Made by a program: the position numbers and the translations under genes. 64,000 bases of DNA from Isoptericola sp. BMS4 (lineage in GTDB: Bacteria; Actinomycetota; Actinomycetes; Actinomycetales; Cellulomonadaceae), in contig NZ_SIRP01000001.1 of the NCBI RefSeq assembly GCF_011634835.1, forward strand, positions 3,963,748 through 4,027,747. Direction: 5' to 3'. Within the stretch, counting starts at the first letter, position 1, and each line of letters begins with the position of its first letter. Shown in pieces: positions 52,052 through 60,068 of the stretch. The notes beneath the pieces were generated by a model. It ran no database searches and was not told the origin of the DNA. It saw only the letters and a program-made list of their open reading frames with translations.

Positions 52052-52981
52052 ATGTCCGACTCCAGCGACTTCTCCAGCGCCCTCGTGGACGGGCCGTGGC
52101 GCCACGACCTCGTCGCCGCCAACGGCTCGCGCTTCCACGTGGCCACGGCCGGGCCGGAGCGCCCGAAGGACGACGCCCGACCCCTGGTGCTGCTCCTGCA
52201 CGGGTTCCCGCAGTTCTGGTGGGCGTGGCGCCACCAGCTGACGGCGCTCGCCGAGGCCGGGCACCACGTCGCCGCGATGGACCTGCGTGGCGTCGGTGCC
52301 TCCGACAAGCCGCCCTCGGGGTACGACGTCCCCACCACCACCCGCGACGTCGCCGGGGTGGTGCGATCCCTCGGCCACGACCGCGCCGTCGTCGTCGGCC
52401 ACGGCACCGGCGGGGTCGTCGCCTGGGCGATGGCGCGCCTCCAGCCGACCGTCACCGCCGGCCTCGCCGCCGTCTCGGCGCCGCACCCCGCCCGGCTGCA
52501 CACCTCCGGGGCCGCCCTCCTGACGCGCGCGGCACGACGCCAGCTCGCGCTCTACCAGCTGCCCACCCTGCCGGAACGACGGATCGTCGACGGCGACCTC
52601 ATCGCCCACATCCTCCGGCTCGGGGCGTCCCGCCCGCTGCCGCCCGAGGACGTCGAGCTGTTCCGCACCGTGATGCGCATCCCGTTCGCCGCCCACACGG
52701 TGATGGAGACCCTGCGCTGGCTCGTGCGCTCCACGCCACGGCCCGACGGGCGCCGGTTCCTCACCACCGTCCGCGAGCCGATCGACGTCCCCGTCCTGCA
52801 GCTCCACGGCTCCGCCGACGGCTTCGTGCGGCGCGAGCAGGCCGACGTCGACGGCCGGGCGCTCGCCCGCCACTACCGCTTCGAGGTCCTCGACGGCGCC
52901 GGGCACTACCTGCCCGAGGAGGCCCCCGACGCCGTCAGCAGCCTCCTGCTCGACTGGCTCGCCGCCACCGACCCGCGCTGA
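52052..52981 (+). CDS. alpha/beta-fold hydrolase lacking the usual nucleophile
   Basis: A 309-residue protein with the epoxide-hydrolase-like layout: LLLHGFPQFWWAWRHQLTAL (oxyanion HGFP), DLRGVGASDKPPSGYD, a lid region, and PVLQLHGSADGFV then GAGHYLPEEAP (Asp and His). At the nucleophile elbow it reads VVVGHGTGGVVAW, with Gly where Asp or Ser is expected. Either activity is lost or another residue serves. ATG at 52052; GTG codons at 52043 and 52037 are alternatives. It follows glnR by 61 nt. Confidence 0.85.
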   Translation: MSDSSDFSSALVDGPWRHDLVAANGSRFHVATAGPERPKDDARPLVLLLHGFPQFWWAWRHQLTALAEAGHHVAAMDLRGVGASDKPPSGYDVPTTTRDVAGVVRSLGHDRAVVVGHGTGGVVAWAMARLQPTVTAGLAAVSAPHPARLHTSGAALLTRAARRQLALYQLPTLPERRIVDGDLIAHILRLGASRPLPPEDVELFRTVMRIPFAAHTVMETLRWLVRSTPRPDGRRFLTTVREPIDVPVLQLHGSADGFVRREQADVDGRALARHYRFEVLDGAGHYLPEEAPDAVSSLLLDWLAATDPR

Positions 52982-53041
52982 GCCCGCGGGCGGCGGCCAC
53001 ACTCCCGGCCCGGCCCGCTCAGCCTCCCGACCCGGCCAGGC

Positions 53042-53812
53042 TCAGCCCCGGGGGCCCGGCTTGACGAGCTTCGCCGCCGCGTCCGGGTCGGTCTCCCCCG
53101 CCCCGTACGCCGGGCACCACCGCGCCACGGGGCACGCCCCGCACGCGGGACGGCGCGCGTGGCAGACGCGACGCCCGTGCCACACCAGGTGGTGGCTCAG
53201 CATCGTCCAGTCACGCTTGGCGAACAGGTCGCCGACCTCGTGCTCCACCTTCACCGGGTCTTCCTGCGCGGTCCACCCGAACCGGCGGGCCAGGCGACCG
53301 AAGTGGGTGTCCACCGTGATCCCGGGGACGCCGAACGCGTTGCCGAGCACCACGTTCGCCGTCTTGCGCCCCACGCCCGGCAGCGTCACCAGGTCGTCGA
53401 GACGCGCCGGGACCTCGCCGTCGAACCGCTCCACGAGCGCCTGCCCCAGCCCGATGAGCGCCCGCGTCTTCGCCCGGAAGAACCCCAGCGGCTTGAGCAG
53501 CTCCTCCATCTCCGCCGGCTCCGCCCCCGCGTACGCCGCCGCGTCCGGGTAGCGAGCGAAGATGGCCGGCGTGCTCGCGTTGACCCGCACGTCCGTCGTC
53601 TGCGCCGACAGGACCGTCGCGACCAGCAGCTCCAACGGCGTCGTGAAGTCCAGCTCCGCCCGGGCGTCCGGGTAGGCTGCTGCGAGCTCTCGGTCGATGC
53701 GCCGCGCCCGGCGCACCAGCGCCAGGCGGGACTCCCCCGTCGGCGTCACGGCGCCGCCCGGCGGCGTCGAGGCGGGGGTGGACGATCCGTTCGCAGTCGT
53801 CGTTGTCGGCAC
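53042..53812 (-). CDS. nth: endonuclease III
   Basis: A 256-residue bifunctional DNA glycosylase/AP lyase for oxidised pyrimidines. Helix-hairpin-helix [13 protein letters not shown] carries catalytic K150, with D168 in ITVDTHFGR. The 4Fe-4S cluster ligands are C217-x6-C224-x2-C227-x5-C233. Length is slightly long owing to a Thr/Pro-rich N-terminus of about 28 residues that may not be translated. It is divergent from crp, an arrangement conserved in actinobacteria. Confidence 0.94.
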   Translation of the reverse strand: MPTTTTANGSSTPASTPPGGAVTPTGESRLALVRRARRIDRELAAAYPDARAELDFTTPLELLVATVLSAQTTDVRVNASTPAIFARYPDAAAYAGAEPAEMEELLKPLGFFRAKTRALIGLGQALVERFDGEVPARLDDLVTLPGVGRKTANVVLGNAFGVPGITVDTHFGRLARRFGWTAQEDPVKVEHEVGDLFAKRDWTMLSHHLVWHGRRVCHARRPACGACPVARWCPAYGAGETDPDAAAKLVKPGPRG

Positions 53813-54019
53813 CTCGGCAGCGTATCCACAGCCTCCGACACCGGCCCGCCGGTCGCCCCGAGGCCGCGGGCGCCGTCACTCGTCGGGTGCCGCGCCGCGC
53901 CGTTCCCGACGTGATTTGGTGCGGTGAGGCAGACTGAGAACTGGAACACAATCCCTTGACAACCTGTGGACGACCACCCACGACAGGGTCGGCCGCCCCC
54001 GAACCACGTGAGGATTCCT

Positions 54020-54697
54020 GTGGACGACACCGTCGTGCTCTCCGCCCCTCTCTTCGCGGACATGGACAGCGAGGAGACCAAGGCGCTCTTCGAGTCCATG
54101 GTCCCCGTCGAGCTCAGCCGTGGGGACGTCCTCTTCCGGGAGGGCGAGCCCGGCGACCGGCTGTACGTGATCGCGCAGGGCAAGATCAAGCTCGGCCGTC
54201 GATCGAGCGACGGCCGGGAGAACCTGCTGTCGATCCTCGGCCCCGGCGAGATGTTCGGCGAGCTCTCGCTGTTCGACCCGGGCCCGCGCACCGCGTCGGC
54301 CTCGTCCGTCTCGGACGCCCTGGTCTACGAGCTGCGCCACCAGGCGCTCGTGCAGTGGATCGCCGCGCACCCGAACGTCGCCACGACGCTCCTGAGCGCA
54401 CTGGCCCGCCGGCTGCGCCGCACCAACGAGACCCTCGCGGACCTCGTCTTCTCCGACGTGCCCGGTCGCGTGGCGAAGGCGCTGCTCGACCTGTCGACGC
54501 GCTTCGGCGAGCCCAACGACGACGGCATCCGCGTCGCCCACGACCTCACGCAGGAGGAGCTCGCGCAGCTCGTCGGCGCGTCGCGCGAGACCGTGAACAA
54601 GGCCCTGGCCGACTTCGCCACCCGTGGCTGGGTGCGTCGTGAGGGCCGCGCCGTCGTGCTCCTGGACCTGGACCGCCTGGAGCGCCGAGCTCGGTAG
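54020..54697 (+). CDS. crp: Crp/Fnr-family regulator (GlxR/Crp type)
   Basis: A 225-residue cAMP receptor-like regulator. The cyclic-nucleotide pocket is seen in FREGEPGDRLYVIAQGKIKL and PGEMFGELSLFDPGPRTASA, with the Glu and Arg that contact cAMP. The dimer helix follows, then the winged helix (LTQEELAQLVGASRETVNKAL). It matches actinobacterial GlxR/Crp, a global regulator of carbon and development genes. GTG at 54020 begins MDDTVVLSAPLF, the normal start. The 207-bp gap to nth contains no other gene. Confidence 0.92.
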   Translation: MDDTVVLSAPLFADMDSEETKALFESMVPVELSRGDVLFREGEPGDRLYVIAQGKIKLGRRSSDGRENLLSILGPGEMFGELSLFDPGPRTASASSVSDALVYELRHQALVQWIAAHPNVATTLLSALARRLRRTNETLADLVFSDVPGRVAKALLDLSTRFGEPNDDGIRVAHDLTQEELAQLVGASRETVNKALADFATRGWVRREGRAVVLLDLDRLERRAR

Positions 54698-54704
54698 CAC
54701 TTCC

Positions 54705-54738
54705 GGCCGCAACCTCGGGCCTCTGGCCGCAACCTCGG
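54705..54738 (+). repeat. 14-bp direct repeat GGCCGCAACCTCGG
   Basis: Two exact copies (54705-54718 and 54725-54738), 20 bp apart, lie just after crp and left of palindrome B1. A similar pair, GCGACCGCAACCC (55426-55438 and 55445-55457, 19 bp apart), lies right of palindrome B2; both share CCGCAACC. Confidence 0.75.
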
Positions 54739-54746
54739 TGGCGGCC

Positions 54747-54848
54747 GCGCACGACAAGGACCTTTCAGGTCCGGCCGCGTTCACGGGCGCTGGGCGCCCT
54801 CCACTTCGGGAAAGATACGGCCGGACCTGAAAGGTCCTTGTCGTGCGC
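54747..54848. repeat. family B hairpin element, copy B1 (31-40-31)
   Basis: Arms 54747-54777 and 54818-54848 pair perfectly over 31 bp. Between them is a 40-nt core (54778-54817) that contains its own 5-bp stem-loop. Each arm also contains the self-complementary GGACCTTTCAGGTCC. The core is 38/40 identical, in reverse orientation, to that of copy B2, but the arms are largely different. Location: after crp, before a small gene. Confidence 0.93.
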
Positions 54849-54859
54849 TCCGTCGTCGT

Positions 54860-54970
54860 CTCGCGGTGGTCGTCGCCTCGACCGCCCTCTCGCCGTGGTC
54901 GTCCACTCGGCCCCCTCTCGCCGTCGTCGTCCGCCCGGCCGTCGTGTCGCGTCGTCGTCCGCTCCGCGCG
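54860..54970. repeat. degenerate tandem repeat of about 28-29 bp
   Basis: Roughly four imperfect copies of a unit like CTCGCCGTGGTCGTCC-N10 run head to tail. The stretch is noncoding by position, between palindrome B1 and the small gene. Confidence 0.55.
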
Positions 54971-55030
54971 CCGATGCGGGGGCGGGAAAACGCCTGTCGA
55001 GGTCGGAGACGAGCTGCCTAGGGTGGCGCC

Positions 55031-55261
55031 ATGCCGATGGTTCGGATCGAGCTGCGAGCTACGGACCGGGCGGAAGCTCAGCGGGTCGTGCGGGCCTACG
55101 CCGACGGCGGGCGCCACCGGCCCAGCGACGACGCCGCGCTCGACGAGGTCGCGCGATTGGGGCGCACGCCGGCCGGGCGCCCGCGATGCGTCGGGATGAC
55201 CAACGGTCAACCGACCTACCTCAAGTTCGACGTCGAGGTCTACCCCGAGGTGGCCGGCTGA
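55031..55261 (+). CDS. small hypothetical protein bracketed by family B palindromes
   Basis: A 76-residue open frame, ATG 55031 to TGA, encoding MPMVRIELRATDRAEAQRVV and ending YLKFDVEVYPEVAG. Alternating hydrophobic/charged pattern suggests a compact alpha/beta protein with no membrane segment. GGGTGGCGCC upstream is only a weak ribosome site. No family recognised. It occupies the 477-bp segment between the two inverted family B elements and could be their cargo or an ordinary small gene. Confidence 0.6.
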   Translation: MPMVRIELRATDRAEAQRVVRAYADGGRHRPSDDAALDEVARLGRTPAGRPRCVGMTNGQPTYLKFDVEVYPEVAG

Positions 55262-55325
55262 CGGCCCTGCGGCGCCTCGCGAGAGTGGACGGCCCGGCAC
55301 CGGCGCAACCGACACCGGTGCAGGA

Positions 55326-55427
55326 GCGGGTGGGGACGAGGTCGTGTGCCCGGTCGTATCTTTCCCGAAGTGGAGGGCCCCCAGGGCCCGTGAACGCGAC
55401 CGGGCGCACGACCTCGTCCCCACCCGC
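55326..55427. repeat. family B hairpin element, copy B2 (31-40-31)
   Basis: Arms 55326-55356 and 55397-55427 pair over 31 bp with one T-G wobble position. The 40-nt core 55357-55396 reads TATCTTTCCCGAAGTGGAGG and onward, the reverse complement of the B1 core except for two changes that preserve an inner base pair. Only CCGG-N-CG at the inner end of the arm and GCG at the outer end are clearly shared with B1. It ends 47 nt before the ridA stop. Confidence 0.93.
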
Positions 55428-55474
55428 GACCGCAACCCGAAGCCGCGACCGCAACCCAAGAAGCGACCGAGGGC

Positions 55475-55951
55475 TCACACAGCGAGCTCCGCGATCAGCT
55501 CCACCTCGACGGGGGCGTCCAGGGGCAGGACGGCGACGCCCACGGCGCTGCGCGCGTGCACGCCGGCGTCGCCGAAGATGTCGCCGAGCACGGTCGAGGC
55601 GCCGTTGAGGACACCCGGCTGGCCCGTGAACGTCGGGTCGCTGGCGACGAAGCCCGTCACCTTGACGATGCGGACGCCGTCGAGCGTGCCCGTCAGCGAG
55701 CGGACGGCGGCGAGGGCGTTGAGCGCGCAGGTGCGCGCCAGCCCGGCGGCGACGTCGGGGGCCACGAGACCCTCGCCCTCACCCACCTTGCCGGTGGCGA
55801 GCAGGGCGCCGTCGACGAACGGGAGCTGACCGGCGGTGTAGACGTAGTCGCCGGAGCGGACGGCGGGCTGGTAGGCGGCGACCGGGGCCGCGACGTCGGG
55901 CAGAGCGATGCCCAGCTCGGCCAGGCGCGCCTCGGGGGACGTGGCCGACAT
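55475..55951 (-). CDS. RidA-family (YjgF) deaminase
   Basis: A 158-residue RidA protein that in characterised members hydrolyses reactive enamine/imine intermediates from PLP enzymes. Features: VAAYQPAVRSGDYVYTAGQL, the substrate-loop Arg in GLARTCALNALAAV, and the C-terminal HARSAVGVAVLPLDAPVEVE containing the conserved Arg. ATG at 55951 overlaps the stop of the DUF4177 gene, so both are co-translated. Confidence 0.9.
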   Translation of the reverse strand: MSATSPEARLAELGIALPDVAAPVAAYQPAVRSGDYVYTAGQLPFVDGALLATGKVGEGEGLVAPDVAAGLARTCALNALAAVRSLTGTLDGVRIVKVTGFVASDPTFTGQPGVLNGASTVLGDIFGDAGVHARSAVGVAVLPLDAPVEVELIAELAV

Positions 55952-56115
55952 CACTGGCCGCCCGACGGACGCTTGAGGTAGGCGACGAGGTTGGTGCTGT
56001 CGGGGCCGGGGACGACCTGGACGAGCTCCCACCCGTCGGCGCCCCACTGGTCGAGGATCGCCTTGGTGTTGTGAATGAGCAGGGGGATGGTCGCGTACTC
56101 CCACGTGGTAGCCAT
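55951..56115 (-). CDS. DUF4177 domain-containing small protein
   Basis: A 54-residue protein: MATTWEYATIPLLIHNTKAI then LDQWGADGWELVQVVPG. The WE-Y and GW-ELV pattern defines DUF4177, small proteins of unknown function often encoded next to RidA in actinobacteria. ATG at 56115; stop overlaps the ridA start by 1 nt. Divergent from the penicillin-binding protein gene. Confidence 0.88.
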   Translation of the reverse strand: MATTWEYATIPLLIHNTKAILDQWGADGWELVQVVPGPDSTNLVAYLKRPSGGQ

Positions 56116-56247
56116 GCGGCCGATCGTAACCACGCCGGGTGAGGTCCGGCGTCGCACGACGCGGTGACGAGGAGTCCACCGGACCTCCACACGGCGGGCG
56201 GGGTGCCCGGCCGTGCCTGCTCAGGCCCAGCCCGTACCCTAGGACGC

Positions 56248-58746
56248 ATGTCGAACCAGGATCACCGGCGCATCACCCGCACCATGCCGGCGACACAGCT
56301 CGTGGCCCTGCTGCTCGCGTTCGTCCTCGCGGCGGTGGCCGGCGGAGTGCTCTCCGCCGGGCTGGTGATCCCGTTCGTCGCCGGGGCGAACGCTGCCGCC
56401 GACAGCACCGTGGAGATCTACGACGAGCTGCCGGCCGAGCTCGAGCCGGGGCCGCTCTCGGAGCAGTCCCGCGTCTACGCGAGCAACGGCGAGCTCCTCG
56501 CCACGTTCTTCGCGCAGAACCGCATCGTGGTCCCGCTCGACGACGTCTCCGAGAACATGCAGAACGCCGTGATCGCCATCGAGGACGAGCGGTTCTGGGA
56601 GCACGGCGGCATCGACACCCGCGGTATCACCCGCGCCCTGGCGAACAACCTCGCGGGGCACGACCAGCAGGGCGCCTCGACGCTCACGCAGCAGTACGTG
56701 AAGAACGTGCTGATCGAGCAGGCCGTGCGCGACGACGACCCGTTCGGTCTCATCGAGGCCAAGGAGAGCTCGATCGACCGCAAGCTGCGCGAGGCGAAGA
56801 TGGCGATCTCGCTCGAGAAGCAGATGAGCAAGGAGGAGATCCTCCAGGGCTACCTCAACGTCGCGCAGTTCGGCGCCCAGAACCTGTACGGCGTGGAGAC
56901 CGCGTCGCAGTACTACTTCTCCAAGAGCGCCAAGGACCTGAACATCGTCGAGGCGGCGACGATCGCGGGCATCACCAAGAACCCGAGCCGCTTCGACCCG
57001 ACGGTCAACCCGAAGCAGGCACGCGACCGCCGCGACCTGGTGCTGCACAACATGTGGGCGCAGGGGTACATCACGGGCGAGGAGTACGACAAGGCCAAGT
57101 CGACGCCCGTCAAGAAGACGCTGGACGTGACGCCGGTGCAGGTCGGCTGCAGCGCCGCGGGCGACGCCGCGTTCTTCTGCGACTACGTGACCAAGGAGAT
57201 CGTCAACAACGAGGTGTTCGGGGAGACCCGTGGGGAGCGCCAGTCCCTGCTGTACCGCGGCGGGCTGGAGATCCACACCACCCTCGACATGGACAAGCAG
57301 AAGGCGGCCGCGAAGGCCGTCAGGAACGCCGTCGACCCGGACGACTCGAGCCGCCTGCAGTCCGCCCTCGTCTCCGTGGAGCCGGGCACCGGCGAGATCA
57401 AGGCGATGGCGCAGAACGTGCCGTACACCGGCCTCGGCGACAAGAACGGGCGCAGCACCAGCGTCAACTACTCCGCGGGCCCTCTGCACGGCGCCTCGAA
57501 GGGGTTCCAGGTCGGGTCGAACTTCAAGCCGTTCGTGCTCGCCGAGTGGCTCAACGAGGGCCACACACTCTACGAGCAGGTGAACGCCACTGAGGTGAGT
57601 CGCCCCGTCGCCAATTTCCAGACCCCGTGCGTCGGGTCGCTCGGCTCGGACACCTGGGCGCCCGGCAACTCGGAGGGCGCGGCCTTCGGTTACATCTCCG
57701 CACTCGAGGCCACGTACAAGTCGGTCAACACGGCGTACGCGTCGATGGGCTACGAGCTCAACCTGTGCGACCTGCGCAACACCGCCTGGAACATGGGCTT
57801 CCGCCCCACCAACTCGGGCGTGCAGAGGGAGACCATCTACAAGCCCACCAAGGAGGACATCGACGTCCAGGCGCCGATGATCATCGGCACCCAGGAGTCG
57901 ACGCCGCTGTACCAGGCGGCCGCGTACGCGACGCTGGCCAGCGGCGGCACGTACTGCTCGCCCGTCGCAATCACGGGCGTGACCGGCCCCGGCGGCGAGA
58001 AGTACGACGTCCCGAAGGCCAAGTGCGACAAGAACGCCCTGCCGGAGAACATCGCCAACACCGTGGTGTACGCGATGGAGCGGGTGTTCGGCCCGGGCGG
58101 TACGGCCTGGCGGCTCGACGGCGGCCTCTCGGACGGCCGGCCCGTCGCCGGCAAGACGGGCACGTCGCAGCTGTCCGCGCAGACGTGGTTCACCGGCTTC
58201 ACGCCGAACCTGTCGACGTCGGTGTGGGTCGGCAACGCCGACAACCCCAACGAGGACCACACCGAGGGCAATGTCGTGAACGGCCAGTTCTACGACGTCA
58301 TCTACGGTTCCACGCTCGCCGCCCCGGCGTGGAAGGAGTACATGGACAAGGCGGTCGCCGACCTTCCCGTGAAGGACTTCGGCGAGCCGGACCAGTCGCT
58401 GGTCGGCGCTCCCCCGCCGCCGCCCGCTCCCCCGGAGAACAGCGACGACGACTCCGGGGACTCCGGTGACGGCGACTCCGGTGACAGCGACAGCGGCGAC
58501 GGCGGTGGCGAGACCGGCGGTGGCGAGACCGGCGGCGGTGACACCGGTGGCGGTGACACCGGTGGCGGTGACACCGGCGGTGGTGACACCGGCGGTGGTG
58601 ACACCGGTGGCACCGACGGCGGCGGCAACGGTCAGGACGGCGGTGACGGTGGCGGCGACGGCAAGGGCCGCGACGACGCGAGCGCGGCCTCGACGAACGC
58701 CGACGGCGGCACGAGCTCGCTGGCCGGCCTGTGGGGCGACAACTGA
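56248..58746 (+). CDS. class A penicillin-binding protein (transglycosylase/transpeptidase)
   Basis: An 832-residue bifunctional peptidoglycan synthase. A cytoplasmic head and one helix (about 18-50) precede the GT51 domain (about 90-270; catalytic E112 in IEDERFWEHGG, QGASTLTQQYVKN). The transpeptidase domain shows S424-x2-K427 (GSNFKPF), S492-V-N and K636-T-G. The C-terminal 110 residues are a disordered outside tail with seven GGG(E/D)TG-type repeats. PonA-type family. ATG at 56248. The 3' end overlaps the start of the metallophosphoesterase gene by 16 nt. Confidence 0.95.
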   Translation: MSNQDHRRITRTMPATQLVALLLAFVLAAVAGGVLSAGLVIPFVAGANAAADSTVEIYDELPAELEPGPLSEQSRVYASNGELLATFFAQNRIVVPLDDVSENMQNAVIAIEDERFWEHGGIDTRGITRALANNLAGHDQQGASTLTQQYVKNVLIEQAVRDDDPFGLIEAKESSIDRKLREAKMAISLEKQMSKEEILQGYLNVAQFGAQNLYGVETASQYYFSKSAKDLNIVEAATIAGITKNPSRFDPTVNPKQARDRRDLVLHNMWAQGYITGEEYDKAKSTPVKKTLDVTPVQVGCSAAGDAAFFCDYVTKEIVNNEVFGETRGERQSLLYRGGLEIHTTLDMDKQKAAAKAVRNAVDPDDSSRLQSALVSVEPGTGEIKAMAQNVPYTGLGDKNGRSTSVNYSAGPLHGASKGFQVGSNFKPFVLAEWLNEGHTLYEQVNATEVSRPVANFQTPCVGSLGSDTWAPGNSEGAAFGYISALEATYKSVNTAYASMGYELNLCDLRNTAWNMGFRPTNSGVQRETIYKPTKEDIDVQAPMIIGTQESTPLYQAAAYATLASGGTYCSPVAITGVTGPGGEKYDVPKAKCDKNALPENIANTVVYAMERVFGPGGTAWRLDGGLSDGRPVAGKTGTSQLSAQTWFTGFTPNLSTSVWVGNADNPNEDHTEGNVVNGQFYDVIYGSTLAAPAWKEYMDKAVADLPVKDFGEPDQSLVGAPPPPPAPPENSDDDSGDSGDGDSGDSDSGDGGGETGGGETGGGDTGGGDTGGGDTGGGDTGGGDTGGTDGGGNGQDGGDGGGDGKGRDDASAASTNADGGTSSLAGLWGDN
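58500..58620 (+). repeat. tandem 15-bp repeats encoding the PBP tail
   Basis: GGCGGTGACACCGGT-type units are repeated about seven times, encoding GGGDT/GGGET. Third-position variation between units argues for some age, but copy number could vary between strains. Confidence 0.85.
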
Positions 58747-59666
58747 CCGGCGCGGGGGCCCGTGCCGGGCGTCTGATCGGCGGCGCGGTCGCCGTCGCAG
58801 CGGCCGGGCTCGCGTACGCCCACCTGGAGACCAAGCTCTTCACGGTGCGGCACGTCACGGTGCCCGTGCTGCCCCCGGGCGAGGCCGACCTGCGGGTGCT
58901 GCACCTCTCCGACCTGCACCTCACCCCGGCTCAGGAGCGCAAGATCGCCTGGGTCCGGTCGCTGGCCGCGCTCGACCCGCACCTCGTGGTCGACACGGGC
59001 GACAACCTGGCGCACGTCGACTCGCTCGGCCCCGCGCTGCACGCGCTGGAGCCGCTGCTCCGCGTGCCGGGCGCCTTCGTCATGGGGTCCAACGACTACT
59101 ACTCCCCCGTGCCGAAGAACCCCGCCCGCTACCTGCTGCCGGATGCCCGCGTAGCGCCCACGAGGCCGCCCGAGATGCCCGCCGGCGAGCTGGCGGACGC
59201 GATGCGGTCCGCGGGCTGGAAGGACCTCACGAACCGTCGTGATGCCGTCGTCGCCGACGGCCGCACCCTGTCCCTGGTCGGGGTGGACGACCCGCACCTG
59301 GACCACGACGACTTCCCCCCGCCCGCGCCCACCGAGGACGGCGTGCTGCACCTGGGGGTGTCGCACGCGCCGTACCGCCGCGTCCTCGACCGGATGCACG
59401 CCGACGGCGCCGACGTCGTCCTGGCCGGGCACACGCACGGCGGCCAGCTCCGCGTGCCGGGATTCGGCGCACTCGTGACGAACTGCGACGTCGACCGCCG
59501 CCGGGCCTCCGGCCTGCACGGATGGCCCGGGCCGCGCCCCGACGAGGCCGGCGGTGCCGGGTCCACGTGGCTGCACGTCTCCGCCGGCGCGGGCACGTCC
59601 CCGTACGCTCCCGTGCGGTTCGCATGCCGCCCCGAGGCGACCTTGCTCACCTTCACCACCCGGTGA
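58731..59666 (+). CDS. metallophosphoesterase
   Basis: A 311-residue calcineurin-like phosphoesterase with an N-terminal helix (about 14-31, LIGGAVAVAAAGLAYAH). Metal-binding motifs: LSDLHL (D-x-H), VDTGDN, GSNDYY in the place of GNHD, and LAGHTHGGQ. Related membrane-attached enzymes (YkuE type) may act on lipids or UDP-linked intermediates at the envelope. GTG at 58731 overlaps the PBP gene, and co-transcription fits a cell-wall role. Confidence 0.9.
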   Translation: MGRQLTGAGARAGRLIGGAVAVAAAGLAYAHLETKLFTVRHVTVPVLPPGEADLRVLHLSDLHLTPAQERKIAWVRSLAALDPHLVVDTGDNLAHVDSLGPALHALEPLLRVPGAFVMGSNDYYSPVPKNPARYLLPDARVAPTRPPEMPAGELADAMRSAGWKDLTNRRDAVVADGRTLSLVGVDDPHLDHDDFPPPAPTEDGVLHLGVSHAPYRRVLDRMHADGADVVLAGHTHGGQLRVPGFGALVTNCDVDRRRASGLHGWPGPRPDEAGGAGSTWLHVSAGAGTSPYAPVRFACRPEATLLTFTTR

Positions 59667-59758
59667 CGGGATCTCGTTTTCGTCCTGGGGCGATCGTCGG
59701 CTATTCTGGGCAGGCTTCCGCACGCGGGTGACAGCCCGTCGTCGTAGGAGCAGTCCCT

Positions 59759-59835
<77 letters not shown>

Positions 59836-59839
59836 CCAG

Positions 59840-59883
59840 AAAGGCCCTCCGGCCAGCGGAAACGCTGACGTCGGAGGGCCTTT
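59840..59883 (+). terminator. intrinsic terminator after tRNA-Pro
   Basis: AAAGGCCCTCCG (59840-59851) pairs with CGGAGGGCCTTT (59872-59883), 12 bp, ending in T residues. Either it is the native tRNA terminator or it belongs to the element. Confidence 0.8.
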
Positions 59884-59913
59884 CGCTTTGCCCTAAGCGC
59901 CACGGAACCGGGG

Positions 59914-59933
59914 TGCTTCATCAACTGCTTCAT
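59914..59933. repeat. TGCTTCAT direct repeat near the integration end
   Basis: TGCTTCAT occurs at 59914-59921 and 59926-59933, 12 bp apart, between the tRNA and the integrase gene, where arm-type binding sites of tyrosine integrases are usually found. Confidence 0.45.
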
Positions 59934-60015
59934 GACGGCCCGGGACTCCGGCGCGTCTGGGCGGTCTGCGGCGGACCACTGGCGCGAGTTGGAGCATCCT
60001 CACCTCCCAAGCAAC

Positions 60016-60048
60016 GAGGGCTCGATCGTCCGCGACGATCGAGCCCTC
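60016..60048 (-). terminator. hairpin terminator of the integrase gene
   Basis: A 14-bp perfect stem (60016-60029 with 60035-60048), loop CCGCG, lies 20 nt beyond the integrase stop. Confidence 0.75.
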
Positions 60049-60068
60049 AGCCCCGGATGCTCCGTCTG

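Noticed and set aside
54747-54848. Family B elements as ordinary intrinsic terminators
   Set aside because: The loop is 40 nt and highly conserved, the stem 31 bp, and no T-tract follows; B1 also stands before rather than clearly at the end of a unit.
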